Under the pieces are notes generated by a model. The model saw only the letters and a program-made list of their open reading frames with translations. It did no database searches and was not told the DNA's origin. The position numbers and the translations under genes are program-made. Below are positions 1 through 6,727 of a DNA stretch of 7,229 bases, in pieces; the stretch's first letter is position 1, and every line of letters starts with the position of its first letter. The stretch comes from JARLFX01 sp036404255 (lineage in GTDB: Bacteria; Acidobacteriota; Terriglobia; Terriglobales; Acidobacteriaceae): assembly GCA_036404255.1 (NCBI GenBank), contig DASWOP010000235.1:1-7229 (forward strand), read 5' to 3'.

Positions 1-37
1 AGAGGACAACAATGACGACAACAATAAGTACGGGCAT
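1..37 (-). CDS. Partial start of a membrane protein, possibly slipin (stomatin family)
   Basis: An ATG at 37-35 on the minus strand opens a frame that stays open to the window edge and reads MPVLIVVVIVVL. This is an unbroken run of hydrophobic, beta-branched residues of the kind seen at the N-terminus of slipin/stomatin proteins, whose membrane anchor sits at the very start. Long-form NfeD proteins are usually encoded beside a slipin, and a long-form NfeD lies two genes upstream here, so a slipin would fit the context. The gene lies just beyond the terminator at 172-201 and would have its own promoter; a perfect -35 hexamer lies at 76-81. I see no strong Shine-Dalgarno before the ATG. With 12 codons visible, any other membrane protein is possible, and chance cannot be excluded. 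Confidence 0.35.
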   Translation of the reverse strand, partial: MPVLIVVVIVVL

Positions 38-75
38 GTTCAGATTCAGGTTTTCCACAAAGCCTCACGATGCGC

Positions 76-81
76 TGTCAA
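76..81 (-). promoter_or_regulatory. Candidate -35 element (TTGACA)
   Basis: The minus strand carries a perfect TTGACA at 81-76, about 40 nt upstream of the candidate ATG at 37. At the usual 16-18 nt spacing the -10 region is only GTGGAA or TGGAAA, a poor match to TATAAT. It sits in the gap between the terminator of the upstream unit and the next minus-strand frame, which is where a promoter is expected. The -35 is clear; the full promoter is uncertain. Confidence 0.3.
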
Positions 82-171
82 AAGGGACAGGCGCGAACGC
101 TTTGATTGTAACGCAGAGAGTGTACGGGGCCGGGGAATGTCGATCCTGGACGGTAGCGTCGGGGATGCATA

Positions 172-201
172 AAAAACCGGATCTCAGGTTCGAGATCCGG
201 G
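172..201 (-). terminator. Intrinsic terminator after the outer-membrane protein gene
   Basis: A perfect 9-bp inverted repeat (CCGGATCTC at 177-185 and GAGATCCGG at 192-200) encloses a 6-nt loop. Read on the minus strand the stem is followed directly by six T residues (A171-A176 on the plus strand). It begins about 22 nt past the stop codon of the beta-barrel gene, so it most likely ends the five-gene minus-strand unit. Confidence 0.9.
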
Positions 202-222
202 TTTTACGTTTGTGGCGAAGGA

Positions 223-885
223 CTAGAAGCGGGCGTAGAAGCCGATGGCGGGCTCGAGGGTGTGGGTACGGGCTCCGCTGGTGAGGTAGTTCGCCTCAAA
301 GTCCGGCGCGAGGTAGAAGAGCTGGCGCACCTGCGCGCGGGCTCCAAAGTGGCTGTCGCCGAAGTTGTAGTCTGCGCCGAGGTTCCAGTAGTAGGTAGCG
401 CGGAACTGGCGCCCCAGGCCCTGACCACCATTCGGAGTGGGAACAAAATCGGTTGTGCCAACGCCGGCGCCGGCATAGGGCTTGAATCCGGCGTAGGTGC
501 CGGGAGCGTGTGCCACGTACCCCCAAGTCAACTCTTTGACGTTGGCTTCGATGCCGAGAGGCTGAAAGTTCGGAGTGCCCACAGTGTTGAAGTTGTACAC
601 GTAGTTCTGGGCAAACCGCGAATACTTGTAGTTCATCTCGGCACCAATCCATGGAGACTTGGTGTAGCGGAGCGTGATGAGATAGCCGGAGGCCGTGGAC
701 GGGTTTTGAGACTGAACCCGTTGGCCGGAGGTGGTGGCGGTATCTTCCAGGGGAAAGGTCAGACCGAGGTCAATGCGGCTGAGAATGCGGTCACGGGTGC
801 GTTCGGACTGGGCATTGGCGGCGGTGGCGGCCAAGAGAACGACGAGAGAGAGAAAAAGGAAACGGCTGCGTACTAACTTCGACAT
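223..885 (-). CDS. Outer-membrane beta-barrel protein
   Basis: This 220-aa exported protein has no recognised specific function. Residues 1-25 form a signal peptide: basic n-region (K3, R6, R8), hydrophobic core (FLFLSLVVLLAA), and a likely cleavage site after ANA before Q26. The mature part alternates polar and hydrophobic residues, is rich in Tyr, Phe and Gly, and ends in the aromatic residue F220 (GFYARF), the typical C-terminal signal for insertion by the BAM machinery. The length suits a small barrel of about eight strands (OmpA/opacity-like), with no OmpA C-terminal peptidoglycan-binding domain. The start is fixed by an AGGAGT ribosome binding site nine bases before the ATG. It is the last gene of the minus-strand unit, 67 nt after nfeD, and is followed by the terminator at 172-201. 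A role as a small pore or structural barrel is inference. Confidence 0.85.
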   Translation of the reverse strand: MSKLVRSRFLFLSLVVLLAATAANAQSERTRDRILSRIDLGLTFPLEDTATTSGQRVQSQNPSTASGYLITLRYTKSPWIGAEMNYKYSRFAQNYVYNFNTVGTPNFQPLGIEANVKELTWGYVAHAPGTYAGFKPYAGAGVGTTDFVPTPNGGQGLGRQFRATYYWNLGADYNFGDSHFGARAQVRQLFYLAPDFEANYLTSGARTHTLEPAIGFYARF

Positions 886-894
886 GCTTGCAAA

Positions 895-900
895 ACTCCT
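895..900 (-). promoter_or_regulatory. Ribosome binding site of the beta-barrel gene
   Basis: AGGAGT on the minus strand lies 9 nt before the ATG at 885. It is the strongest Shine-Dalgarno in the unit. With the 67-nt gap before it, this suggests the barrel gene is translated independently of nfeD and may be made in larger amounts. Confidence 0.75.
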
Positions 901-908
901 GGCTTGGG

Positions 909-933
909 CGCCGTTAGGGCGCGGGCAACGGCG
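909..933 (-). repeat. Inverted repeat in the nfeD-barrel gap
   Basis: CGCCGTT (909-915) and AACGGCG (927-933) can form a 7-bp stem with an 11-nt GC-rich loop, immediately upstream of the barrel gene's ribosome binding site. No T-tract follows on either strand, so it is not a canonical terminator. It could be an mRNA processing or stabilising hairpin, or have no function. Confidence 0.35.
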
Positions 934-952
934 TAAGGCCGCTCATTTCAGT

Positions 953-2281
953 TTACTCGAATGTGGCCGGAGAATCGCTGCCCCGGACGGTTAGGACCAA
1001 GTTCTGTACCGCAATCACGCGGACGGTGGCCCCGGCAGGTTGGGGGGCGGCGGCGGGTTCGACCTGTGCCTGCCAGAGTTCGCCGCGGACCAGCACCTGA
1101 CCGGCAGGGGCCAGCGGCGTCTGGGCAATGGCTACTGCCCCAAGCAGGGCGGTGGGGCCGGTCATTACCTTGTTGCGGCGTGCGCGCAGGGCAATGACAG
1201 CCAGAAATGAGGTAATCAGCCCAAAACTGAGGCCGGTGGCGATGGCGACGGAGAGGTGGACACGCTGTTCGGGAATGGGACCATCGACCAGTGTGAGCAG
1301 AGAGAAGACCAGGGCAATGCTTCCGGTGAGGGCAAGAATGCCGTGGCTGGGGAATTTGGCTTCCAGCACCAGAAGAACCAGCGCGGCCAGCATCACGGTA
1401 ACGGAGGCGAAGTGGATCGGTAGAAGATTGAGGGCGAAGAGCGATAGAAGCACCAGAAGTGTGCCGACGGAGCCAGGCAGAATGGTGCCGGGAACGTTGA
1501 ATTCAAGATAGATGAGCAGAGCGCCCGCGAAGAAGAGGAGGACGGCGAGATTCGGGTCCATCAGCTTGCCGAGGATGCTCTCACGCAGGCTGGGAGGGAA
1601 CTGGTGGACGGTGGCGTGGTTTAGATCGAGTTGCGCGATGGTGCCGTCAAAACGCTTGATTTGCAGGCCAGGGGCGACGGCAAAGAGCCCAGCTTCGTTG
1701 GGGGAAACGGCGTCTATCAGCTTGAGTTGCAGCGCTTCGGTGTCTGAGTAGGACTTTGAATTGCGCACGGCGTCTTCGGCGGCATCTGCATTGCGACCGC
1801 GGCGGACGGTGTAGGAACGGAGGAAGGCGGCGGCATCATTCTCAACCTTCTGCTTGAGAATGGGGTCCATCGTCTTGCCTTCGAGGATAGGGTGAGCGGC
1901 GCCAGCGTTGGTGCCGGGTGCCATGGCGGCAATGTCTGCTGCTTCGAGAATGAAGAATCCGGCAGAACCGGCGCGGCTGCCGGAGGGCGAGATAAAGACA
2001 ATGACTGGAACGGGCGATTGCAGGATGTACTGGACGATTTCACGGGTGGAATCGAGCAGGCCGCCGGGGGTATCAAGCTCAATGAGGACGGCGCTGGCGT
2101 GAATGTCTGCAGCGTGCGCCAGACCACGCTGCACGTAGCCTGCGCTGACGGGCTGGATGGTATCGCGCAGGGTCAGCTTGAGAACGACGGGGCTCGCGGT
2201 AGAGCTGCTCTGGGCGCTTCCGCACACGGCTGCGGCGAGAAGGAAGGCAGCGGCGGCGAAGGCGCGGAGGCAGGGCTTCAT
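953..2281 (-). CDS. nfeD: Long-form NfeD membrane-bound serine protease
   Basis: This 442-aa protein has the full NfeD1b layout. Residues 1-23 are a signal peptide. Residues about 31-225 are a ClpP/crotonase-like protease domain with the oxyanion-type DTPGGLLDST segment (70-79) and SGSRAGSAGFF (100-110), where S106 aligns with the known nucleophile. K145 in the LKQKVENDAAAFLRS region is the probable partner of the Ser-Lys dyad. About five membrane segments follow between 244 and 365 (for example 244-262 and 268-290). A C-terminal OB-fold domain spans roughly 372-434 with the usual G...A.T.L.P.G.V.V.GE.W.A spacing. Characterised relatives cleave hydrophobic segments of partner proteins such as stomatin/slipin, with the active site outside the cytoplasm. 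The ATG overlaps the stop of the TPR gene (ATGA) and has only a weak AGAAG before it, which points to translational coupling. Both catalytic residues appear intact. The usual adjacent slipin gene is absent; a candidate lies at 1-37. Confidence 0.93.
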   Translation of the reverse strand: MKPCLRAFAAAAFLLAAAVCGSAQSSSTASPVVLKLTLRDTIQPVSAGYVQRGLAHAADIHASAVLIELDTPGGLLDSTREIVQYILQSPVPVIVFISPSGSRAGSAGFFILEAADIAAMAPGTNAGAAHPILEGKTMDPILKQKVENDAAAFLRSYTVRRGRNADAAEDAVRNSKSYSDTEALQLKLIDAVSPNEAGLFAVAPGLQIKRFDGTIAQLDLNHATVHQFPPSLRESILGKLMDPNLAVLLFFAGALLIYLEFNVPGTILPGSVGTLLVLLSLFALNLLPIHFASVTVMLAALVLLVLEAKFPSHGILALTGSIALVFSLLTLVDGPIPEQRVHLSVAIATGLSFGLITSFLAVIALRARRNKVMTGPTALLGAVAIAQTPLAPAGQVLVRGELWQAQVEPAAAPQPAGATVRVIAVQNLVLTVRGSDSPATFE

Positions 2282-3930
2282 GGCAGCTTCTGACCCCGGG
2301 CTTCCAAGGCGCGGCGCATGCCGGTGGCGGCGGAATCGCCGGGTGAAAGTTTAAGCGCATTGGCTACGTAGGCGGCAGCGGCGGGAAGGTTATTTGCATC
2401 CAGCTCGAGCTGCGCGAGCACGAGGTATGCGGGCACACTGGGCCGAAGCTGCAGGGAGCGCGTTGCCTCGGTGCGCGCATCCGTCAGATTGCCGCTTTGG
2501 CGGGCAAGCCGGGCGAGGCCGACGTGGGCGCCAGCGTTATTGGGATCAGCGGCGATGGCGGAGCGAAACTCACTCTCCGCCTCGGGTACAAGGCCTTGAT
2601 CGAGATAGTCGTTTCCGAGCTGTGTCAACTGGCCAGCGCGCTCTGCGGGCGGAAGTGCCGCCATGCGCAGGGTGCGGATCTGGTCCAACTGGAAGGCGGC
2701 CTGGCGGAAGCTGGCTTCAGAGTAGGTGCGGCGAATCCGTTCCAGGGGATCAAAGGCATCTTTACCGCTGGGAGGAGCGCCGGCAAGCGCGGCAGCAATA
2801 TGATCGCGCAGAGCCACGGCTTCGGTGTCGTTCGGCTTGCGCTGGAGTGTAAGCAACACTTCGCGCTGGGCGCCGGGATAGTCTTTGCGCCGGTAGAACG
2901 CGACGGCGATGTTGAAGTGATAGTCGGAGTCCTGCGGGTCTGCCGCGGAGGCTCGCTGGAAGAGTGCGCCAGCATCTTTATTCTGGCGGCTGACCGCGAC
3001 GGCTTGATTATTAATGACTTCGGGCAGCGGCAGCGCGGCGGCAACGTAGGCGAAGGATTTTTCCGCGTTCGCGTATTTACCGGTGTTGAAGAAGGCCAGT
3101 CCACGGTAGAAGCTGGCCTCGAGCGCGAGGGGATTGCCTTCTGGAAGCTTGGCCAGTGTGACGGCTGCCTGCTCATACTCCTGATTGGCGTACTGCAGCT
3201 TGCCGAGCGCGAGAATCGCCGCGGAGTAGTTCGGCTGAAGCTGCACGGCGGCCTGGAAGTGGGTGGCGCTATCGGCGGGGTTGCGATCGACGAGGCCGCG
3301 CACGTAATCCTCAAATGCATTGAGCTGCAGGCCAGCGGACGCTGCCAGGAATGTGGCCTGTGCGACGTTGTAGGTGGGATCGATCTGGCGTGCGAGGCTC
3401 CATGCCAAGGCGTTTTCGAGATCGAGCAGGCGAGGGAGCGGGGTGGAATCCTGAATGGGCGCGCCGAGTTTCAGTGCGTCCATTCGGAGGACCTGGGCCT
3501 GGGCCTGAATGCGCAGGTCGGGTGCGGTTCCGCTGGTGGTAAAACTACCGACGATGACGTAATCGGCGTCCAGGGTCTGCGCGATGCGAATGGTGGTGGC
3601 TCGGGTGGGCTTGAAGTCCAGCGGCAAACCGAGGTGATCGAGCGCGTACATGCGATCGTCGCGGGTGATGGTAAGAAAGCTGGCGGAGCCAAGCCGCTGA
3701 TTGATGATGGTGGGAAAGGATTCGCCGATCCAATCGAGGCTGGGCTGGCCTGAATGATTCTCAAACGGCAGGACCAGCACGACGCGGCCGCTGGAGTCGC
3801 CATTGCTGCCGGCGGTGTTCTGCGCGGTGGCGGGCAAGGGGAGCAGGAGCAGCGCAAGAGCAAACGCAAGGGGACGGAATGTTCGGCCTAAGACCACGTG
3901 CTGATTATAGTTGCCCCGGAGAATCTTCAC
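2278..3930 (-). CDS. Exported TolB-like N-terminal domain plus TPR-repeat protein
   Basis: The product is 550 aa when read from the GTG at 3930. A hydrophobic segment (LAFALALLLLPLPATAQ, ending near residue 37) acts as a signal peptide or anchor. Residues about 49-160 begin with RVVLVLPFENHSGQ and LDWIGESFPTIIN, the pattern of TolB/FlgO-like N-terminal domains often found in front of TPR repeats. From about residue 205 to the end there are several tetratricopeptide repeats, clearest around 230-295, 330-370 and 435-530 (for example PEAESEFRSAIAADPNN). These proteins are usually scaffolds for protein-protein contact; no catalytic motif is seen. The frame extends to a GTG at 3978, but that overlaps the glycosyltransferase gene by 52 nt. 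The GTG at 3930 overlaps that gene's TGA as GTGA, so it is preferred. A GTG at 3897, just before the signal peptide, is also possible. Its partner proteins are unknown. Confidence 0.88.
   Translation of the reverse strand: MKILRGNYNQHVVLGRTFRPLAFALALLLLPLPATAQNTAGSNGDSSGRVVLVLPFENHSGQPSLDWIGESFPTIINQRLGSASFLTITRDDRMYALDHLGLPLDFKPTRATTIRIAQTLDADYVIVGSFTTSGTAPDLRIQAQAQVLRMDALKLGAPIQDSTPLPRLLDLENALAWSLARQIDPTYNVAQATFLAASAGLQLNAFEDYVRGLVDRNPADSATHFQAAVQLQPNYSAAILALGKLQYANQEYEQAAVTLAKLPEGNPLALEASFYRGLAFFNTGKYANAEKSFAYVAAALPLPEVINNQAVAVSRQNKDAGALFQRASAADPQDSDYHFNIAVAFYRRKDYPGAQREVLLTLQRKPNDTEAVALRDHIAAALAGAPPSGKDAFDPLERIRRTYSEASFRQAAFQLDQIRTLRMAALPPAERAGQLTQLGNDYLDQGLVPEAESEFRSAIAADPNNAGAHVGLARLARQSGNLTDARTEATRSLQLRPSVPAYLVLAQLELDANNLPAAAAYVANALKLSPGDSAATGMRRALEARGQKLP
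3904..3909 (-). promoter_or_regulatory. TATAAT hexamer near the start of the TPR gene
   Basis: A perfect TATAAT lies on the minus strand at 3909-3904, just upstream of the alternative GTG start at 3897. At 17-nt spacing the -35 position reads CGGTGA, a poor match. A TTGCGG is present but 20 nt away. It may be an internal promoter giving a near-leaderless transcript from 3897, or simply part of the coding sequence. Confidence 0.2.
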
Positions 3931-5516
3931 CGCAACTGGGCCACGCTGCCACGATCCAGACGAACCACGGCGGCCCACTGACCGTTGCGCTGGGCCTGCC
4001 AGACGATGCTGCCGTGCAGAACGGCGGCGGCCTGTGCGGGGAAGAGATCGCGGTGGAAATCAAAGTATCGGGTGGCCATGGTTTCCTTGCGTCCGCGCAG
4101 ACTGGGAGGATCGTACTTGGTGGAAAAGATCAGCGCGGTATCGAAGGTGTCTCCATTTGCAGCCTGTTGCAGTTGCGGCAGGGAAAAATTATCGATGGCT
4201 ACGACCTGGATGGGTTTGCGAACGTAGCCCAGTTCCGGTTTACGCAGTTCGTCGCTCATGGGCCACGCCGTGAGCACGGTGGCCTGTGGCCATCGCTGAA
4301 CGATGAAGGAGGATGCCTGCTGCTGGAGCACAATCATGTCGCGGTAGGCGAGGTTGTCTTCCGGAGCGAAGTGGTAGGGAGGATTAACGTGGATTCCAAA
4401 GATGAATGCGGCGGCAGAAAACGCGGCGAACGGCCACCAGGAGCGAATGTGGCGCATCCACGTGGCAACGCAGAGCAGAAGGATCAGCGGATAGGCAGGC
4501 AGCAGATAGCGAGTGAGCAGAGCGCCGCCGAAGACGGAGAAGAAGATCCAGTTTCCCGCGAGAAGGACAGCCAGCGTGAGCACGACGCGGCGGGGCAATG
4601 CTGGCCGAGCGTGGGGCAGGACCGGCAGAAAGAGACAGGCCAGCGCGCAGAGCACGGGAACGAAGAGTTCCATGTGCGCCGTGAGGTGGACGGCGCGATG
4701 GAAGAGCGCGAAGGCGATGCGCTGCGCGGAGAGGTTGGCGGTGGCGTTGTAGCGCAGGTACTCCGGGTTGCCGAAGGTGAAGCCGGTGACGTGGCGGTGG
4801 TAGGCGTACCAGGCTGCAAGAGGTAGCAGCGGCGAGAGCAGGGCGGCGATCGTCCCCCAACGCAGGCCAAGGCGTGGACGAGCGCGGGTGGCGCGGAGGA
4901 TCTCAAGCAGAGCCAGCAACAGAGGCATGCCCAGGGCGGTCTCTTTTGAGAGCACGGAGAGGCAGAAGAAGAGTGCGAGAGCGACGAGGGAGAGTGGCGG
5001 TGGCGCGGGCTGCTCGATGTATACGAGATAAAGCGCGATGCCCCAGAGGGTGAATGCGGCGGCGAAGATATCGGCGTGGGCGAGTGTGCTCTGCGCGAAC
5101 CAGATGGGATAGAGCGCGGTGAGCAGCGTGACGGTGGCTGCGCCGAGTTCGCCGCAGAAGGAGCGTGCGATGCGATAGACGGCCAACAGAGCGAAGGCGG
5201 TGACGAGGCAGATGGCGGTGCGGGTTCCGCTGGGCACAAAGCCGGAGAGATGCCACCAGGCCGCGAGCAGAACCGACGGCAGCGGCGGGTGCGCATTGCT
5301 CAGAGTGCTGTAGGGAATGAGCGTGCCGGTGCGGAAGAAGTCAAAGGCGGCGGGGATGTAGTAGCCGGATTCGTCCCAGAAGTAGGGAAGGCGCAACAGG
5401 GTGATGTGGGTGAGGTATACGAAGACGAAGATCGGCGGAAAGAGCATCCACTGGGGGAGCGGGCGCAGCTTGACCGAAGGCGGATTCAATTCGCTGGATT
5501 GGGCTGCAGGGGGCAC
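3927..5516 (-). CDS. GT39/ArnT-like membrane glycosyltransferase
   Basis: This 529-aa polytopic membrane protein resembles the GT-C superfamily that transfers sugars or sugar-like groups from polyprenyl-phosphate donors on the outer face of the inner membrane. After a first membrane segment (about 25-43), the first periplasmic loop holds FWDESGYY with D48 and E49, the acidic residues expected for catalysis or metal binding, and then SNAHPPLPS with H76-P78, as in ArnT and PMT relatives. About ten more hydrophobic segments follow up to about residue 378. The C-terminal ~150 residues are soluble and presumably periplasmic. The acceptor cannot be read from sequence; lipid A, another lipid or protein are all possible. 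The start is GTG at 5516: an in-frame TAA lies four codons upstream and no ATG intervenes. An ATG at codon 24 is the main alternative. No good Shine-Dalgarno is seen, and it lies 30 nt after the DUF3467 gene. Confidence 0.85.
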   Translation of the reverse strand: MPPAAQSSELNPPSVKLRPLPQWMLFPPIFVFVYLTHITLLRLPYFWDESGYYIPAAFDFFRTGTLIPYSTLSNAHPPLPSVLLAAWWHLSGFVPSGTRTAICLVTAFALLAVYRIARSFCGELGAATVTLLTALYPIWFAQSTLAHADIFAAAFTLWGIALYLVYIEQPAPPPLSLVALALFFCLSVLSKETALGMPLLLALLEILRATRARPRLGLRWGTIAALLSPLLPLAAWYAYHRHVTGFTFGNPEYLRYNATANLSAQRIAFALFHRAVHLTAHMELFVPVLCALACLFLPVLPHARPALPRRVVLTLAVLLAGNWIFFSVFGGALLTRYLLPAYPLILLLCVATWMRHIRSWWPFAAFSAAAFIFGIHVNPPYHFAPEDNLAYRDMIVLQQQASSFIVQRWPQATVLTAWPMSDELRKPELGYVRKPIQVVAIDNFSLPQLQQAANGDTFDTALIFSTKYDPPSLRGRKETMATRYFDFHRDLFPAQAAAVLHGSIVWQAQRNGQWAAVVRLDRGSVAQLR

Positions 5517-5546
5517 ATGGAAAGTTTAGCGCGTTGCAGCTAAGGC

Positions 5547-5861
5547 CTAGTGGATGGGGCCGCCGGGTGTGATGACGCGAGGCTCCAGTGCGATGGGGCC
5601 GAAGTCCTGCTCGTACTGCGCGAGATTCTGGCCGAGTACCTGCACCAGCGCCTTGGCCTGCTGTGGGCTTAGGTAGATTCCCTGGAAGGCACGGAAGTTC
5701 ATCTGCTCGGCAGACTCCTGCGCCATGGTGCCGAAGACGAGATGAAAGTCCCACACGCTCATGCGGACCTGGACGCTGTTAGAGTACCCGTCACGATATT
5801 CGGCGGTCTGCGAAATCTCGATGCGGGTGGCATCGATGGCGTGCTGCTTTGTCTGGTTCAT
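5547..5861 (-). CDS. DUF3467 family protein
   Basis: This 104-aa soluble protein has no known biochemical role. Family features are clear across residues about 14-95: YSNSVQVRMSVWDFHLVFG in the middle, then IYLSPQQAKALVQVLGQNL, and YEQDFGPI near the end. It has no signal peptide or membrane segment, so it is probably cytoplasmic. The start is the ATG at 5861, preceded by GAAGGAA at a short spacing. The frame continues open for 38 more codons upstream, but that stretch has no family similarity and would exceed the usual ~100-aa length. It is the first gene of the apparent five-gene unit, 30 nt before the glycosyltransferase gene, and the only member with no envelope signal. A link to the glycosyltransferase is suggested only by position. 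Confidence 0.9.
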   Translation of the reverse strand: MNQTKQHAIDATRIEISQTAEYRDGYSNSVQVRMSVWDFHLVFGTMAQESAEQMNFRAFQGIYLSPQQAKALVQVLGQNLAQYEQDFGPIALEPRVITPGGPIH

Positions 5862-5864
5862 GGG

Positions 5865-5871
5865 TTCCTTC
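5865..5871 (-). promoter_or_regulatory. Ribosome binding site that decides the DUF3467 start
   Basis: GAAGGAA on the minus strand sits three to five bases before the ATG at 5861. The more upstream in-frame ATG at 5975 has no comparable site, which supports the 104-aa form over a 142-aa one. Confidence 0.65.
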
Positions 5872-6065
5872 AATTGCAAAAAAGTTCGGCGGAAGGGAAC
5901 GTGTGCCCCGTGGATTGCTCCGCTCGCTCCTAAGTCTAATCCAGGATGAAGCATGGCAAGGCGCAAATCTGCCATAACTGCTTCAACGCCAATCGGAAGA
6001 GAAGGTATTTAAATGGGGCTTGATGTATGAGGTGATTGGGATTTGCAGATCGATATGAATATTAT

Positions 6066-6141
6066 TGGAGCACCGGACGGGATTTGAACCCATGAATACT
6101 GGTTTTGCAGACCAGCGCGTTAGCCACTTCGCCACCGGTGC
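6066..6141 (-). tRNA. tRNA-Cys (anticodon GCA)
   Basis: The minus strand folds into a complete 76-nt cloverleaf. The acceptor stem is GCACCGG (6141-6135) with CCGGTGC (6076-6070), followed by discriminator U73 and an encoded CCA (6068-6066). U73 is the expected discriminator base for cysteine tRNA. The anticodon stem CTGGT/ACCAG encloses the loop CTGCAAA, giving GCA. The T arm is ATGGG-TTCAAAT-CCCGT and the D loop contains the GG pair. One extra acceptor-side pair would also be possible on each end, but the CCA placement sets the ends. It lies about 200 nt upstream of the DUF3467 gene on the same strand. No T-rich terminator is visible between them, so co-transcription cannot be excluded. Confidence 0.97.
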
Positions 6142-6193
6142 TCTTGATACGCCTGCTTGTACAGCCATCATCGCGCGATGGTTTGCGGCAATG

Positions 6194-6226
6194 AAAAACC
6201 CACCCGGCCGTTTGCCTTGGGTGGGT
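6194..6226 (-). terminator. Intrinsic terminator with no recognised upstream gene
   Basis: ACCCACCC (6198-6205) and GGGTGGGT (6219-6226) form a perfect 8-bp GC-rich stem. The loop holds an inner GGC/GCC pairing. On the minus strand the stem runs straight into TTTTT (plus-strand A6194-A6198). It lies about 53 nt upstream of the tRNA-Cys gene and would isolate that gene from transcription coming from the right. What it terminates is unclear: no convincing minus-strand gene ends just before it. Confidence 0.85.
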
Positions 6227-6642
6227 CAAGATGACGTTGAAACAAACTTCGTCTCAGTTACGCTTCTTCACGCACCCAGGTACAAACCGCAACAGCAGCG
6301 GCAGGTACAGGTCGTGATGGAGTGATTCGTCATATGTGGATACAACAATAACGACGCGGCGGCGCTGTGTCAAACCTGACAACTGCAACCCGTGGAAGCG
6401 TGACGCTGTTTCCATCTTCGTCAAGGCCGGTGAACGCAGGACCAGACGGGGCAGCTTGAAGGGGAGGGGCAAAATTTATTTTTGCAGCGCACCGTGTATG
6501 TTGCATGCTGACGCAATTTCCTGCGGCGATGCACCCGCTTTCCACAGTGGCCGCAATATAAACGTGCGATGAATGCTGGGCATTCTCCGTAGCGGTGGAT
6601 AAGCAAGAGCATAAGGATGGCTATTTCGCCTCACATTCGCTG

Positions 6643-6677
6643 TTGCCGTAGTCGCCAACGACGGCTACTGTAGGCAA
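6643..6677. repeat. Imperfect hairpin
   Basis: TTGCC (6643-6647) pairs with GGCAA (6673-6677), and AGTCGCC (6650-6656) pairs with GGCTACT (6663-6669) with one C-T mismatch. A small GT/GTA internal loop separates them and a 6-nt apical loop closes the structure. No T-tract follows. It could be an RNA structure or a binding site. Confidence 0.45.
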
Positions 6678-6727
6678 GCATTCAAAACATCGAAGGCACT
6701 TTCGCCTTTTACTGACAACTTGAGTTA

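Noticed and set aside
12..284. Plus-strand open frame of 90 codons
   Set aside because: It crosses the terminator and runs antisense into the barrel gene. The translation is Arg-rich without motifs.
262..876. Plus-strand open frame of 204 codons
   Set aside because: Antisense to the beta-barrel gene, which has a signal peptide, a good ribosome binding site, a C-terminal Phe and a terminator.
2497..3753. Plus-strand open frame of 418 codons
   Set aside because: It lies entirely antisense to the TPR gene, whose protein shows clear TolB-like and TPR motifs. The plus-strand translation has no recognisable domain; such antisense frames are common in GC-rich coding DNA.
3931..3978. 16-codon N-terminal extension of the TPR protein
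   Set aside because: It would overlap the glycosyltransferase gene by 52 nt and places the signal peptide unusually far from the start. The GTG at 3930 overlaps the upstream stop exactly.
3879..4826. Plus-strand open frame of 315 codons
   Set aside because: Antisense to the glycosyltransferase and the start of the TPR gene. It is highly charged and low in complexity, with no family features.
5862..5975. 38-codon N-terminal extension of the DUF3467 protein
   Set aside because: No ribosome binding site at the upstream ATG and no family similarity. The internal ATG at 5861 has GAAGGAA and gives the normal family length.
6066..6141. tRNA-Cys as an integration site for a mobile element
   Set aside because: No second copy of the tRNA 3' end, no integrase and no phage-like genes are seen in the window.
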